Shown one piece after another: positions 6,835-7,289 of a stretch of 7,289 nt of DNA. Position 1 is the first letter of the stretch, and every line of letters starts with the position of its first letter. Location: assembly GCA_017541565.1 (NCBI GenBank), contig JAFXYU010000226.1, forward strand, positions 1 through 7,289. The letters run 5' to 3'. The translations under genes and the position numbers were made by a program. Under the pieces are notes generated by a model. It made no database searches. It saw only the letters and a list, made by a program, of their open reading frames with translations, and had not been told where the DNA came from. This stretch comes from a bacterium (lineage in GTDB: Bacteria > Cyanobacteriota > Vampirovibrionia > Gastranaerophilales > Gastranaerophilaceae).

Positions 6835-6862
6835 ACCTCTTAAAAGCCAGTTATATATATCA

Positions 6863-6891
6863 ATTTAAACATTAAAAGTGAGGTGTGTCAA
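6863..6891 (-). promoter_or_regulatory. Predicted sigma70-type promoter of smc
   Basis: The minus strand carries a perfect TTGACA -35 box (6891-6886), a 17-base spacer and TTAAAT (6868-6863), which matches TATAAT at four of six positions. Initiation would fall near 6855-6857, giving a leader of roughly 35 bases. The placement between the terminator of the upstream gene and the smc ribosome-binding site fits an independent smc promoter. Confidence 0.6.
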
Positions 6892-6921
6892 TGTATTAAG
6901 GACTGTTAAGCCTTTATAATC

Positions 6922-6955
6922 AAAAAAAGACCTCCTTTTTGAGGAGGTCTTTTTT
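6922..6955. terminator. Strong bidirectional-looking Rho-independent terminator
   Basis: GACCTCC (6929-6935) pairs with GGAGGTC (6943-6949) around a short T-rich loop. The stem continues as A-T pairs between the A-run at 6923-6928 and the T-run at 6950-6955. Both strands therefore show a GC-rich stem followed by Ts. Its natural user is the minus-strand outer-membrane protein gene, whose stop is 12 bases upstream of it. It insulates smc from that gene. No plus-strand gene that would need it is seen. Confidence 0.9.
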
Positions 6956-6967
6956 ATATTTTCATCT

Positions 6968-7289
6968 CTACAGTTTCTGCGGATTTCTTAGCGGAATAAT
7001 TCTGTCTAAATCACCGTTAACCGAGAAGTAGAATCTCGCAGTATTTTCGTGGTAGTATTTGTGTCCGAGCGGGAAACCTACACCAATCTGAGCGGTCAGC
7101 CAATCCGTAAATGTCAGATAAGTACCGAAACCGACTGCGTGTAAGAATTGTTGCGGATAATCGTAAACGCCTTTATGTTCGCCAATCCAACCGTAATCAT
7201 AGAATGCTGCAAGTTTGATTCTTTCATCAATCTTAGGTGCAATCTTATTTAAGAACGGTATCGGGAATCTGTATTCAGCTGTTGCTGTA
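6968..7289 (-). CDS. C-terminal part of an Omp85/ShlB-type outer-membrane beta-barrel protein (partial)
   Basis: The minus-strand frame is open from the window edge to a TAG stop at 6968-6970, giving 106 residues of the C-terminus; the N-terminal part, where POTRA domains would be, lies outside. The fragment reads as alternating beta-strands: TAEYRFPIP, then IKLAAFYDYGWIG, then HAVGFGTYLTF, then LTAQIGVGFPLG and ARFYFSVNGD. The order 'xxEYRFPI ... LAAFYDYGxx ... VGxG ... LTAQIGxGFPL ... ARFYFS' is what I know from the barrel C-terminus of the surface-antigen (Omp85) superfamily, particularly ShlB/FhaC-like two-partner secretion transporters. Such proteins insert or export proteins across the outer membrane. 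About 16 residues follow the last predicted strand, so the protein does not end in the usual aromatic residue. The exact subfamily (BamA, TamA or ShlB type) cannot be decided without the rest. Confidence 0.8.
   Translation of the reverse strand, partial: TATAEYRFPIPFLNKIAPKIDERIKLAAFYDYGWIGEHKGVYDYPQQFLHAVGFGTYLTFTDWLTAQIGVGFPLGHKYYHENTARFYFSVNGDLDRIIPLRNPQKL

Noticed and set aside
6860..6956. A small gene or RNA in the gap between smc and the outer-membrane protein gene.
   Set aside because: The bases are accounted for by the smc promoter and leader and by the terminator; no tRNA-like fold or open frame with a ribosome-binding site was seen.

Overview
The window is AT-rich and gene-dense (by eye about one third G+C). 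It comes from a bacterium with an outer membrane. Three features point to the cyanobacterial branch, most plausibly its non-photosynthetic gut/aquatic relatives (Vampirovibrionia/Melainabacteria, e.g. Gastranaerophilales). The SMC protein carries head motifs of the archaeal/cyanobacterial type, the ScpA N-terminus has a cyanobacterial-style IDPW motif, and the outer-membrane protein fragment implies a diderm envelope. The lineage call is inference from remembered family motifs, not a database result.

Layout. At the left edge (1-78) is the 3' end of an unrecognised plus-strand gene, followed by a hairpin terminator at 118-145. All other genes are on the minus strand. Read in their own direction, right to left, they are: the C-terminal end of an Omp85/ShlB-type outer-membrane beta-barrel (6968-7289) with its own strong terminator (6922-6955); a consensus-like promoter (6863-6891) and smc (3350-6820); a 148-base spacer holding an extended -10 promoter and two inverted repeats; then a tightly packed block of scpA (2323-3201), scpB (1833-2348), a membrane-anchored TPR/metzincin-type metalloprotease gene (377-1846) and a small two-helix membrane protein gene (144-362). 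scpA/scpB overlap by 26 bases and scpB/protease by 14. The last gap is 14 bases.

Function. smc, scpA and scpB together encode the complete bacterial SMC-ScpAB condensin, which loads on and compacts chromosomal DNA and supports chromosome segregation. The surprising passenger is the protease gene. Its predicted active site lies outside the cytoplasm, yet its start codon sits inside scpB, so its translation is probably coupled to that of the condensin subunits. Whether this reflects a functional link or just compaction cannot be decided from the sequence.

No RNA genes, CRISPR arrays, insertion sequences or phage genes were seen. No stretch over 300 bases lacks a gene. The most notable points are the archaeal/cyanobacterial-type SMC clustered with scpAB, the coupled protease, and a structured scpA leader with an apparently displaced ribosome-binding site.
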